In this document: one piece after another, positions 26,490-37,000 of the stretch | How positions within the stretch are numbered: position 1 is the first letter of the stretch | Layout of the letters: every line of letters starts with the position of its first letter | Source: a virus | Length of the DNA stretch: 64,000 bases | Direction: 5' to 3' (one strand) | IMG/VR virus record: IMGVR_UViG_3300045999_010033 | Location: 126,001 to 190,000 of that record | Notes under the pieces: generated by a model | Databases searched by the model: none | What the model saw: the letters and a program-made list of their open reading frames with translations, nothing else | Told to the model about the DNA's origin: nothing | Position numbers and translations under genes: made by a program

Positions 26490-27176
26490 TTATGATAGTC
26501 CGAATCGGGATTTTAGAGCGTTGTAGTTTTGAAGGATTTGTGATGCAGATAATCCTACATTATATAGTTTAACTATTGATATTCGTCCTGTGATATATGT
26601 GTGAAACCCTGCAAAACCAACAGTAATAGCTTCATTTGATGCTGTCCACGGTCCGGATGCAGTCGATGTTCCAATACTAATTGTATTTAGGTAAAGTGAG
26701 TGTGTCGTACCCGATGTGGTCGCACATATATGATTCCATCTATTTAATTCTAACAATGGAGTTGTTGGATATATTGATGGATCGGTTCCTCCATATCTTT
26801 GCCATAATAATCGTCTATCGGCTGCGTACCATAATCCGAACGTTCTGTTATTACCACCATTACCACCGGTGCCCACTATTCTAACCCAATCAGATGGACT
26901 TGAGGTAACATATATCCAAGATTCAACTGTTATGTCGGTTGTAAATTGAGAAGAAATTGATGTTGAGTTAATGTAATCGTTAGTTCCATCGAAAGAAATA
27001 CTGCCTCCATTTCCACTATCAAACGTAGGACCATTTATCAAAGTTCCATTATTTTGATTAATCGTTATATCATTCCAAATCGTATCTGTTCCGATATAAC
27101 TATTTTTATCCGCAGCATCAAGCGCCAAAACTAGTCCGTTTGTGATAACTTGTTCAGGTCCAGCTATTTTTCCCAT
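26490..27176 (-). CDS. LamG/ConA-like lectin-domain virion protein (copy 2)
   Basis: The 228-residue protein is one LamG domain: VITNGLVLALDAADKNSY near the N-terminus, ISFDGTNDYINS at about residues 60-71, WIYVTSSPSDWVRIVGTGG and a strand set ending VKLYNVGLSASQIL. It ends in QNYNALKSRFGLS. The front edge is preceded by the 27187 LamG gene at 10 bases. Residues of the FDGTNDY turn are conserved with the other copies, while the loops after residue 75 differ strongly. That pattern fits a shared scaffold with variable binding loops. Confidence 0.8.
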   Translation of the reverse strand: MGKIAGPEQVITNGLVLALDAADKNSYIGTDTIWNDITINQNNGTLINGPTFDSGNGGSISFDGTNDYINSTSISSQFTTDITVESWIYVTSSPSDWVRIVGTGGNGGNNRTFGLWYAADRRLLWQRYGGTDPSIYPTTPLLELNRWNHICATTSGTTHSLYLNTISIGTSTASGPWTASNEAITVGFAGFHTYITGRISIVKLYNVGLSASQILQNYNALKSRFGLS

Positions 27177-27186
27177 TTTTTATTTT

Positions 27187-27849
27187 TTAAGTTAATCCGA
27201 ATCGGGATTTTTGTGCATTATAGTTTTGTAAAACTTCGGCATCTGTTAATTGTCTATTATAAAATTGAATACATGATATTGAACCACCCATACCATTGCC
27301 TATATTGAACGTGCTTGCTTGTCCTGAAGGTGTACTTGTATTATTGGGACCATTGGCATTTCCATTTTCAATACCGTTTTTCCATATTGTTCGGTATCCA
27401 TTTGAATTTTTGAATCTAAATGCTAAATGTGTCCATCCTGTCCCCTCAATATTACCAGATCCATATGTATAATAATCATTAGCACCTGAATTTAAATATA
27501 AAAGTGGTGCAACATCAAAATAACTAGCAAAAAGACCCGAATTTAATCCATCAACTAAATACCCCGCACCACCTGCGTTTACACTTACATTAACCCAAGC
27601 AAGAACAGACCATTCTTGTGTTAAATTTGATTGATTTAGTGGATTCGATACTGATGCCAAATCATTTGTTGCATCAAAAACCATTGCATTATTTGAAAAA
27701 CTAGCACCATTAGTTAATGTTGCATTTTTACCATTACCACTCACATCAAACCAAGTAGTCCCACTACCAGGATAACTATTTCTATCGGCTGCATCTAAGT
27801 TCAACACTAATCCATTGGTTACTATTGTTGGTCCGTGATAAAAACTCAT
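27187..27849 (-). CDS. LamG/ConA-like lectin-domain virion protein (copy 3)
   Basis: The 220-residue protein is the shortest copy. It begins with VTNGLVLNLDAADRNSYPGSGTTW and has MVFDATNDLASV at about residues 55-66, with Ala replacing Gly in the usual FDGTNDY turn. It ends QNYNAQKSRFGLT. Its start overlaps the end of copy 4 by 4 bases (27846-27849), so the pair is translationally coupled. The central part, including LNSGANDYYTYGSGNIEGTGW, differs from the neighbouring copies. Confidence 0.8.
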   Translation of the reverse strand: MSFYHGPTIVTNGLVLNLDAADRNSYPGSGTTWFDVSGNGKNATLTNGASFSNNAMVFDATNDLASVSNPLNQSNLTQEWSVLAWVNVSVNAGGAGYLVDGLNSGLFASYFDVAPLLYLNSGANDYYTYGSGNIEGTGWTHLAFRFKNSNGYRTIWKNGIENGNANGPNNTSTPSGQASTFNIGNGMGGSISCIQFYNRQLTDAEVLQNYNAQKSRFGLT

Positions 27850-28571
27850 AATCCAAATCTTGTTTTTTGTGCATTGTAATTTTGTAAAACTTCTGCAGCA
27901 GTTAATCCTTTTCCCTTATAAACCGATACGTTCGCAATCCATCCATTATTTGCTTCGGTGGCGTTATCACCATCTATTCCAATATTTAAGTTTCCAAGAG
28001 TTTGCCCCCAACTTCCAGAATCTGTAGCCGTTCCTAAACTAACACCATTAGCATATAGTGTTACGGTTGTACCTATCCTTGATACCGCAAAATTTATCCA
28101 AGTATCAGTAGGTAATCCCGTTGATGTGTTAAAGAAAAGCCATCCTGCACCGTATCCTACCCGATAAACATATATGCTGCTTGTACCTGTATTATTTGTA
28201 CTACCATCTGCTACCTGCCATTGTCCGGTTACCTCTGTGGCTCCAGTATAATAATCACCAATTATGTTGCCCGAAAATATTCCTGTATTAGGTCTTCTAA
28301 ACCATCCGGTTATAGTAAAGTTTCCAGTACCTAATTGATTTATTCCGGTTCCAATTCCTACATTAACGTAATCGTTGCTTCCATCAAACGCTATATATCC
28401 TCCAAAATTTGAATTGTAGGTTGGCCCATTTGTTAATGTTCCGTTGTATCCATTTCCGCTTATATCTCGCCAAGTAGTACCGGCACCCGCATAAGAATTT
28501 CTATCTGCCGCGTTTAACATGAAAACCAATCCATCAGTTACTACTCTTCCTGTTGCGTATTCTACTGCCAT
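27846..28571 (-). CDS. LamG/ConA-like lectin-domain virion protein (copy 4)
   Basis: This 241-residue copy begins VVTDGLVFMLNAADRNSY and has IAFDGSNDYVNVG at about residues 66-78. It then has an extra glycine-rich loop and FTITGWFRRPNTG, followed by the conserved strand TVTLYANGVSLGTA. It ends in QNYNAQKTRFGL. An ATATTTATA motif 32 bases upstream suggests that a transcript for copies 4, 3 and 2 may start here. Confidence 0.8.
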   Translation of the reverse strand: MAVEYATGRVVTDGLVFMLNAADRNSYAGAGTTWRDISGNGYNGTLTNGPTYNSNFGGYIAFDGSNDYVNVGIGTGINQLGTGNFTITGWFRRPNTGIFSGNIIGDYYTGATEVTGQWQVADGSTNNTGTSSIYVYRVGYGAGWLFFNTSTGLPTDTWINFAVSRIGTTVTLYANGVSLGTATDSGSWGQTLGNLNIGIDGDNATEANNGWIANVSVYKGKGLTAAEVLQNYNAQKTRFGL

Positions 28572-28602
28572 TTTTTGATAACTCCTTTTAATTTGTTATA
28601 GA

Positions 28603-28611
28603 TATAAATAT
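28603..28611 (-). promoter_or_regulatory. ATATTTATA motif before LamG copy 4
   Basis: Perfect copy 32 bases before the ATG at 28571, in the only sizeable gap (42 bases) inside the LamG array. Confidence 0.45.
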
Positions 28612-28613
28612 TT

Positions 28614-29324
28614 TTATAGTCCAAAACGTGATTTTTGCGCGTTGTAGTTTTGCAGAATTTCTGAATCGGATAATTCACGATTATAGCATTTAACTATTGA
28701 TATATCCGTATTCGTTGCGTATGCTTGAGGTGGTCCACCGGATGGAATGCCTCCTATATAAAAAGTATCCCCATATCCAAAAAAATCGTATGATGATTTA
28801 TTAAATGTACTTGTTGTTATATACTGTCCATTTGAATACGATTTAATAACACCATTTGAATTATATGTCATAACACTGTGATATATTGTATTGGTTACCA
28901 TCGTAACTACACCATAGTGAACCGCACCAACCCAACATTCATTTGTTTTAATTGCATGGTAAATACCATTATTTGAATATAAATAAATTCCACCATGACA
29001 ACCTGCCCTACCTATAACGATAGACTCATCTGATGATGGTATTGATATATATTTGAAAAATGTTTCTATTGTCCAACTTGTTGAGTCAGTTTTTAACACA
29101 CCCTCATTAAATGTGCACACAGCATGGCCAGATGTTGATGATGCTGCTCTAAATTGTATTGCACCATTTGAAAAAGTTGGTGAATTTATCAATGTTGCGT
29201 TATACCCTTTACCACTTAAATCATTCCAAATAGTGCCAGTACCTGAGTAACTATCTTTATTTCCCGCATCTAAGTATAATACTAATCCATCATTGATAAT
29301 ATTTGGTCCACTATTCCCTGCCAT
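28614..29324 (-). CDS. LamG/ConA-like lectin-domain virion protein (copy 5)
   Basis: The 236-residue protein begins IINDGLVLYLDAGNKDSYSGTG. It lacks the usual FDGTNDY turn and has IQFRAASSTSGHAV instead at about residues 56-69. It retains WTIETFFKYISIPS and the C-terminal ISIVKCYNRELSDSEIL, ending in QNYNAQKSRFGL. The departure in the turn makes this the most divergent copy by eye. It directly follows copy 6 with one base between genes. Confidence 0.78.
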   Translation of the reverse strand: MAGNSGPNIINDGLVLYLDAGNKDSYSGTGTIWNDLSGKGYNATLINSPTFSNGAIQFRAASSTSGHAVCTFNEGVLKTDSTSWTIETFFKYISIPSSDESIVIGRAGCHGGIYLYSNNGIYHAIKTNECWVGAVHYGVVTMVTNTIYHSVMTYNSNGVIKSYSNGQYITTSTFNKSSYDFFGYGDTFYIGGIPSGGPPQAYATNTDISIVKCYNRELSDSEILQNYNAQKSRFGL

Positions 29325-29325
29325 A

Positions 29326-30030
29326 TCATAATAAATTAAAACGTGATTTTAGGGCATTGTAGTTTTGTAAAACTTCAGTTGCCGAAATTGCTCTATTATA
29401 TATTCTTACTACGCTTATATCGCCGGGGAAAAAATTAATACTATTGGTCGCAGATTCATCCCATCTTCGACCTATTCTAATTTCTCCACCCGATTGGGAT
29501 GTACCTGTATATGATAATTGTGTGTTTAATATTCCATTGTTATATTGTATAACTGTTGCACCATTGTATGTTCCAACAACGTGATACCACACATTCAAAG
29601 ATGGTGCAAACCCATCAGTATTTCTCCAAGCACCATTAAAAAACCCAACACAAATATTATACGAGGATGCGGCTCTATTTGTACCGATACTAAAATTTAA
29701 ATTAGATACTAAATCGTATTGCCCGCCCACAACCATTGTAACTTGACCAGTCAAAGATCCAGTAACTCTAAAAAACGCCTCAATACTCCAATTAGATAAA
29801 CTACCGGGATTAGTTGCGGTTGCGTATTCATATACGGTTTTATCAAAGTTAAAATAACCTGCATTTGCGGTATTATATGTTGGTGTATTGAATAGTGTTG
29901 CATTATTTTTACTTACACTTAAATCCGTCCAAGTTGCCCCAGTTCCGATATAACTTTTTTTGTTGGCAGTATCCAAATGCAATATCAATCCACTATTTAC
30001 AATATCCGGTCCGCCGTTTGTTGTACTCAT
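29326..30030 (-). CDS. LamG/ConA-like lectin-domain virion protein (copy 6)
   Basis: The 234-residue protein begins IVNSGLILHLDTANKKSYIGTG and has FNFDKTVYEYATA where other copies have FDGTNDY. It contains WSIEAFFRVTGSL and VWYHVVGTYNGATVI, then IRIGRRWDES. It ends in QNYNALKSRFNLL, a slight change from the RFGL ending of its neighbours. Its start overlaps the end of the small accessory gene at 30027 by 4 bases, which couples the lectin-type protein to that gene. Confidence 0.78.
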   Translation of the reverse strand: MSTTNGGPDIVNSGLILHLDTANKKSYIGTGATWTDLSVSKNNATLFNTPTYNTANAGYFNFDKTVYEYATATNPGSLSNWSIEAFFRVTGSLTGQVTMVVGGQYDLVSNLNFSIGTNRAASSYNICVGFFNGAWRNTDGFAPSLNVWYHVVGTYNGATVIQYNNGILNTQLSYTGTSQSGGEIRIGRRWDESATNSINFFPGDISVVRIYNRAISATEVLQNYNALKSRFNLL

Positions 30031-30284
30031 GCTCCAGGCATTTGTAGTTCATGCGTCCATTCAGTTCCTGCAAGTATTTCAATCATTTCGGAATAAGTAT
30101 ACGGACCTTCTTTGGTCGTTAATTGAGATACACACATTGGTTCAACTCCGTCCCATTTGATAAAAGTTTTAGTTTCATCTACCGATTTTTTTACTGTCTC
30201 TACTGAAGTTTCAAGAACTTGAGAAAAATCTATTTTATGTAATTCTGATACATTAAAGATTATAAAATTTCTATTTTCGTACAT
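30027..30284 (-). CDS. Small fibre-accessory protein, paralogue of 22084-22335
   Basis: This 85-residue protein (MYENRNFIIFNVSELHKIDFS) shares a layout with the protein at 22084: FIIFNVxELxKxDFS, a central TKTFIKW, and TKEGPYT-S/E-E near the end with TEWTHE. The two copies have similar lengths and both lie just downstream of a LamG gene (here copy 7, 20 bases away). Function unknown. Duplication as part of a fibre-lectin-accessory module is the simplest reading. Confidence 0.75.
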   Translation of the reverse strand: MYENRNFIIFNVSELHKIDFSQVLETSVETVKKSVDETKTFIKWDGVEPMCVSQLTTKEGPYTYSEMIEILAGTEWTHELQMPGA

Positions 30285-30304
30285 AGTTTTCGTTTTTATT
30301 TTAA

Positions 30305-31018
30305 TTAAATTCCAAATCTTGATTTTATGGCATTATAATTTTGTAATGCTTCTGTTGATGTTAATACTCTATTATATACCTTAGCCAAATAAATATTACC
30401 CGTAAATAACTCTCCAACTGGTGATGAACCAAATCCGGCACCAATTAATAATGGTTGCGTACCATATGTTATTGCTGTCCCTGTTGATGTACTGCTATTA
30501 ACAACATTACTCCCATTCAAGTAAAAAAAACACGCTCCTGTTGTTAAATTATATGTAACAATAATATGATATATTGTATTTGTTTGATAACTGAATGTAT
30601 GATTAACAAAACTATATGTGGAATCTCTATTAAATCCAAATTGTAACTCATTTGTTTGTACTCTCAACATATATGATAAAAATGGTGATGACCAAGGAGC
30701 ATTACTTGCGGGTTTACAAATTATAGTATTATATACGCCTTTTGTTGTCATTTTAAAACATGCTTCCAATGTTAATGTGGTTGCAGGTCTTAAACTTGTA
30801 CTATCAGATATTGACACGTAATCATTAGTACCATCAAAGACAATAGAACCCATATTATCATTCGTAAATGATGGTGAATTAACTAAAGTACCATTATTAT
30901 TTTGCTTACTTAAATCAATTAAAGATGTTCCACTGCCAATATAAGATTTTTTATTAGCACCATCATAATAAAATTGCAAGCCATCGGTTATTGTTTTTGG
31001 TGAATAATTAAATGCCAT
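30305..31018 (-). CDS. LamG/ConA-like lectin-domain virion protein (copy 7)
   Basis: The 237-residue protein begins TITDGLQFYYDGANKKSYIGSGT and has IVFDGTNDYVSIS at about residues 58-70. It then has LTLEACFKMTT and YLNGSNVVNSS, closing with IYLAKVYNRVLTSTEAL. It ends in QNYNAIKSRFGI. It lies one base downstream of the stop of the 2301-residue fibre gene, and so is probably co-expressed with it and may bind at or near its tip. Confidence 0.8.
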   Translation of the reverse strand: MAFNYSPKTITDGLQFYYDGANKKSYIGSGTSLIDLSKQNNNGTLVNSPSFTNDNMGSIVFDGTNDYVSISDSTSLRPATTLTLEACFKMTTKGVYNTIICKPASNAPWSSPFLSYMLRVQTNELQFGFNRDSTYSFVNHTFSYQTNTIYHIIVTYNLTTGACFFYLNGSNVVNSSTSTGTAITYGTQPLLIGAGFGSSPVGELFTGNIYLAKVYNRVLTSTEALQNYNAIKSRFGI

Positions 31019-31019
31019 A

Positions 31020-34000
31020 TTATATTGTTCTAATTATGAATTTGCCAGTCCAAGTTCCTGCTGATGCAGAACCTGTCATTACCATATTTGACCCGGATAT
31101 TATTGATGTAAAGGCTACGCCTGATGTGTTTCCAAAATCAACCGTAGATACATCACTAACAACAGTTGATGCCCCAGACCACATCGCTATAAATTGTCCC
31201 ATTCTTGCATTAGAACCACTCCTAATTGTGTATTCAACAAACATTCCATCGTAAGAACCGGTACTCATACTATAAATTGTAGTTGAACCTGTTATAGATA
31301 CACGCTTAGTTGTATTCAATACGGGTGCAATACTATCTCCCATCAATACCGTATCATCCGAAAATACTTCCAATATCGGAAGACCCGAAATATCATTCAC
31401 AGAGAATAGTGAACCCGAAAGGTTATCAGTAACTGAAAATAGTTCACCTTGGCTGCCTAATACACTAAATATAGATTGAGAAGAACCTGAACCATGTATG
31501 ATTGCACGTTGTACTCCGGAGCCGGATACTAATAGTGTGGATGATGTAAGTGATGTTGCAATTACGCTACCCGTTACATTTAATACACTACCATTAAAAT
31601 TAAGATTTGCTTCCGCAACTGCACTATTTACACTACCATCCGATGTTAATACTCTATTATCTGCAGGTGTCGCTATTGTGGTAAATCCGGTACCACTTGT
31701 TCCTGCAGTTCCGCTGCTTCCTGCTGTCCCGCTGCTGCCACTACTGCCGGTTGAACCGCTACTTCCACTGCTTCCTGCTGTCCCGCTGCTGCCACTACTG
31801 CCGGTTGAACCGCTACTTCCACTGCTTCCTGCTGTCCCGCTGCTGCCACTACTGCCGGTTGAACCACTACTTCCACTGCTTCCTGCCGTGCCGCTGCTGC
31901 CACTACTTCCAGCGGTTCCGCTACTGCCGCTGCTACCGGTTGAACCACTACTGCCCGCACTACCACTGCTTCCTGCAGTTCCGCTGCTTCCGCTACTACC
32001 GCTTGTTCCCGAAGAACCTGCTGTCAATAGATTTGTTCCTACACCTGCTGCTGCTTCTGTTAAATCTATATATGCACCCCTTGCTGCACCTCCTTGTTCA
32101 AAAAATCTTAATTTATTTTGATAAGAATCGATAGTTATACCACTACCAGTGAGTGAGTTATTAGTAGCTGATTTATTTAGTAATATTTCACCACCCTCGT
32201 CACCCGATTGATATAATATACTTAATTTAGTACCATCAAATGTTAAAAGTGATTCTGCGTTCGCTTCCCCTTGAGTTCCCGTTGCGGTTAATATTCTATC
32301 ATTAGCATTGTTTAATATGTTTGCAACACCACTCGTACCGCTGCTTCCGCTGCTTCCTGCAGTTCCGCTGCTGCCACTACTGCCGGTTGAACCGCTACTT
32401 CCACTGCTTCCTGCAGTTCCGCTGCTGCCACTACTGCCGGTTGAACCGCTACTTCCACTGCTTCCTGCAGTTCCGCTGCTGCCACTACTGCCACTGCTTC
32501 CTGCTGTCCCGCTGCTGCCACTGCTGCCGGTTGAACCGCTACTTCCACTGCTTCCTGCAGTTCCGCTGCTGCCGCTACTGCCGGTTGAACCACTGCTTCC
32601 GCTACTTCCACTGCTTCCTGCCGTCCCCGATGTGCCCGAAGTTGCTGCAGTATAAGATGTACCGTTTATTATCAGTGAACCGGATATACTAACAGAGCCG
32701 GTAAATTGATGTGTATTTGATACCAATGTTCCGAATTGTGTGGAACCGGTAATCAATTCGGTCGAAGAAGTAATAATTTGCGAAACTATTCTTTGTGCAA
32801 CTAATGTATCTCTTACCGTAAAGTTATCCGCAGAAGATGCGGTTAGCGCCAGTACCGCGAGTGATGCGGTTTGTGCAAATGATGCGGATGTGGCATTAAG
32901 TGGTGTACCATTTATCCAAACCCCACCATTGTAAACTAATGCCTGTCCATTTGTAGGAGTTGTAATATTTACATCCGATAAATCATCCAGAGTTTGTGTT
33001 ATATTTGTAGCAGCTGAAGACCCACCCGATGTATTTCTAAAAGAACCCGCTTGTATAAAAATTGCTTGTGATGTATTTGTTAAATCACTAGCATTTCCCT
33101 GAACTAATAGGTATCCCGCAAAAATTAATGATTTAGCGGTAAACTCACCTTCTACAAAACTATCAGAAAGTAACGCAGATAAAGCGTTTGCTATTGATGT
33201 ATATGAATTATGTCCGTAGTATATTACTGCACGCTTAGATTCGGGACTATAAAATATTCTTTGAATAGTAACGTTAGGACCAGATACACTTGATAATCCA
33301 TTTCCGTTATCATATTTTGTAGGATCCACTACGGTGTAATAGTTGCCATTATTACTGTCCAAATATATTCCAGATCCAGTTCTATACGCCCTAGCCATAG
33401 ATGCAGTAAGAGCAGGTGTAGCAGTATAATGTGATGGACTATTAGGATTTTGTGAATAATATCCACCTAAAAAGAATCCCGTACCATCTCCTATATTGAT
33501 TCTTAGCGAACCACTTTGGCCCGATGGTGTGAATCCATTTACTTTTATCGGTCCGAATGACCTAATAAAATCATTTTGTTGTGTATCACTATTATATGTA
33601 GTTTGTACACTACTTGCGTATCCTGTTATACTTGAATAGTTTGGATGTGTAACTAATCCAAGAGGTATTGCCTCCTCGTATTGAGTTTCATCAAAATAAG
33701 AAGTTTGTTGGAAGATTACTCCTGTCCCATCAACGTATAAATAAGTCGTTTGTGATGAAGTTATGTATTGTGCAGATGCAGTATAATCATTCCAATTAAC
33801 GTAAGTAATAATAGGATTGATTTCCGACCCGCTGGTGGCATTCATATTATTAATGATACCACTACCTTTTTTAACATATATTACACTGCCACTAAAAGAA
33901 ATACCTCCACCATATAATATTCCCGAACTTAATCCACCTTCTAACCATTTGAATTTGGTTAAGTTACCATTTTGACGATAATATAAATCATATCCGGTAG

Positions 34001-37000
34001 CTGTGTTAGAAGCAGATGTAAATAAGTACGATGCAGTTATGTTATTGGGTCCTGGATCTTGACCTGGATCTAATCTTAAATGTCCTTGTAATGTAAAGTT
34101 AGCAGTTGCATTTAATGATCCAGATACATTAACACTACCCGATAGTACACTTATTCCTATTAAGGTATTAGACCCACTTGTTATTAAACTACCGGTAACT
34201 ATTTGGTTTCCTACACTAACTGATGTTCCTATAAATGTCTGAGACCCCGATACGTTTATGCTGCCGGTTATGGTTTGCGTTCCTATAATCGTACTTGAAC
34301 CCGTCAATCCATAAGAACCCGTTAATTGTTTAGAGTTTATCCAAACACTACCACTTCTAACTAAAAGGTCTCCCGATGTTATTCCATTAATTTTAACATC
34401 ATGCAGTTCATCTAATTCGTAACCATTATCTATTTTTACATATATCGAACCAACAGTCGCACTTACTCTTTCTACATATCCTAGTCTAACGGAATGTAGT
34501 GGCGCTTGTGGTGTGGTTTGTGTGTATTGTCCTGCCGAACTACTTAAATATACAAGTCCGCCGGCAGTTAATCCTAATGTGTTTAATTCATTGAGTGGAC
34601 CTTCGGTTTGTACGAATCCCTCCTCTCCCGAAAGTATTTGTTCTGCTACAAATCCTAATGTATTTGCCGAACCCAATTCAGCTGTCGCAGACGCACGTTT
34701 TACTGAAACACGATTTCCTTGTGAACCAAAAATATAAACTACAGTTCCTTTTGTTAATGTTGTCGCTTCTGCGTTAAATGCACGTATGAATAATTCTTCA
34801 CCAATTGCCAAGTTTACATTTCCACCTTTCAGTCCGAGATTCAATGTTCCGTATCCATCATCCCACCCCAATCTACCTTCTGCCTTTGGTTGGTCAGAAC
34901 CGGTAACAAAATTAATTACACTTGCGTTATTAATTGAGCCTGATATTTGAAGATTTTCAGAATACGATGCGGACACCGCTCGTAATGCCCAACTTGCAGT
35001 ACCATATAATGAGCTTGTAATATTTGTCGCATTTATAGACCCGGTTACATTTAAAACCGAACCATCAAATGTTAAGTTAGCTTCGGCATTAGCACTATTT
35101 GCACTACCATCCGATGTTAGTATTCGATTATCTAAAGGATTTGATATTGTATTAAATCCTGTACCGCTGGTGCCTGCACTTCCACTACTTCCTGCAGTTC
35201 CGCTGCTTCCTGCTGTCCCACTGCTTCCGCTGCTTCCACTGCTTCCTGCCGTTCCGCTGCTCCCTGCTGTCCCACTGCTTCCACTGCTTCCTGCCGTTCC
35301 GCTGCTTCCGCTGCTTCCATCGGTTCCGCTACTTCCACTGCTTCCTGCCGTTCCGCTGCTTCCGCTGCTTCCATCGGTTCCGCTACTTCCACTGCTTCCT
35401 GCCGTTCCACTGCTTCCGCTGCTTCCATCGGTTCCGCTGCTTCCACTGCTTCCACTGCTTCCATCGGTTCCGCTACTTCCACTGCTTCCTGCAGTTCCGC
35501 TGCTTCCACTGCTTCCTGCCGTTCCGCTGCTTCCGCTGCTTCCATCGGTTCCGCTGCTCCCTGCTGTTCCGCTGCTTCCACTGCTTCCTGCAGTTCCGCT
35601 ACTCCCTGCTGTCCCACTGCTTCCGCTGCTTCCGCTACTTCCATCGGTTCCGCTGCTTCCACTGCTTCCTGCCGTTCCGCTGCTCCCTGCTGTCCCACTG
35701 CTTCCGCTACTTCCATCGGTTCCGCTGCTTCCACTGCTTCCTGCCGTTCCGCTGCTTCCGCTGCTCCCTGCAGTTCCGCTGCTGCCGGTTGCTCCTACTG
35801 CTGCTATCCATTGAGTTCCATCCCAACGATATATGTCGGTATCGGATGTATTATAATATAAAGAGCCACTTTTGAATGAACCGGTCGGACTTGAACTATA
35901 ATTGGGTAATTTAAATTGCGTTTCTGCATCAATAGCAGATGCTGTCAAACTTCCTGAAAGTGAAAGTGAGCTTGTAAATATTATTGTATTTACATTTACA
36001 GAAAATTCAGCTCCACCCGATATAGATACTGATCCGGTAAATTGATGTAAATCACTCCCACTTACTCCGAATTTAGATGAACCCGTAACAAAACTGATAG
36101 ATGATGTAATAGTTTGGACATGTATTCTTTGAGCAACTATTGTATCACTAACATTTATCGAACCGGTTACCACTAATGTATTACCATCAAATGTTAAATT
36201 GGATTCGGCAACCGCAGTATTGGTAGTTCCATCCGATGTAAGTATTCTATTATTTGCTGGATTTGAAATTGTATTAAATCCTGTCCCACTCGTACCACTA
36301 CTTCCGCTGCTTCCGCTGCTTCCACTACTTCCTGCAGTTCCGCTGCTCCCTGCTGTCCCACTGCTTCCGCTGCTTCCATCGGTTCCGCTGCTTCCACTAC
36401 TTCCTGCAGTTCCGCTGCTTCCACTACTTCCTGCAGTTCCGCTGCTCCCTGCTGTCCCACTGCTTCCGCTGCTTCCTGCAGTTCCACTGCTTCCTGCAGT
36501 TCCGCTGCTTCCGCTGCTTCCTGCAGTTCCGCTGCTTCCTGCAGTTCCGCTGCTTCCTGCAGTTCCTGCCGCTGCTATCCATTGAGTTCCATTCCAACGA
36601 TATATGTTTGTATCACCTATATTATAATATAATGAACCGGTGCTAAATGATCCCGATGGGTTAGAGTTGTAAGTTGGTAAAGTAAATCCGGTTGCAGCAC
36701 CAATATAAGATGATGTGAAACTTCCACTAATTAACATTGAACCGGTAAAGGAAATACTATCAATATTTGCAGTGAACACATTCCCAACACTACCCGATAT
36801 ATTTATCGAACCAGTTACTTCGAGTCCTCCACTAATTTGAGTATTCGTGTTTACTTTGAATCCATATGCAGGGTCTACCGAGGCAGTAACACTGCCTGAT
36901 GATATTCTTGAAAGGTTTAATCCTACTACACTTGATGCGGATATGTTTGTTATTCCTGCACCATTTCCTATAAATGAACCAGAGAATGAACCACTAAATA

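Noticed and set aside
35165-35790. Tandem short repeats suggestive of a CRISPR array
   Set aside because: Units lie in frame inside a fibre gene and encode Gly-X-Y triplets. There are no unique spacers and no cas genes.
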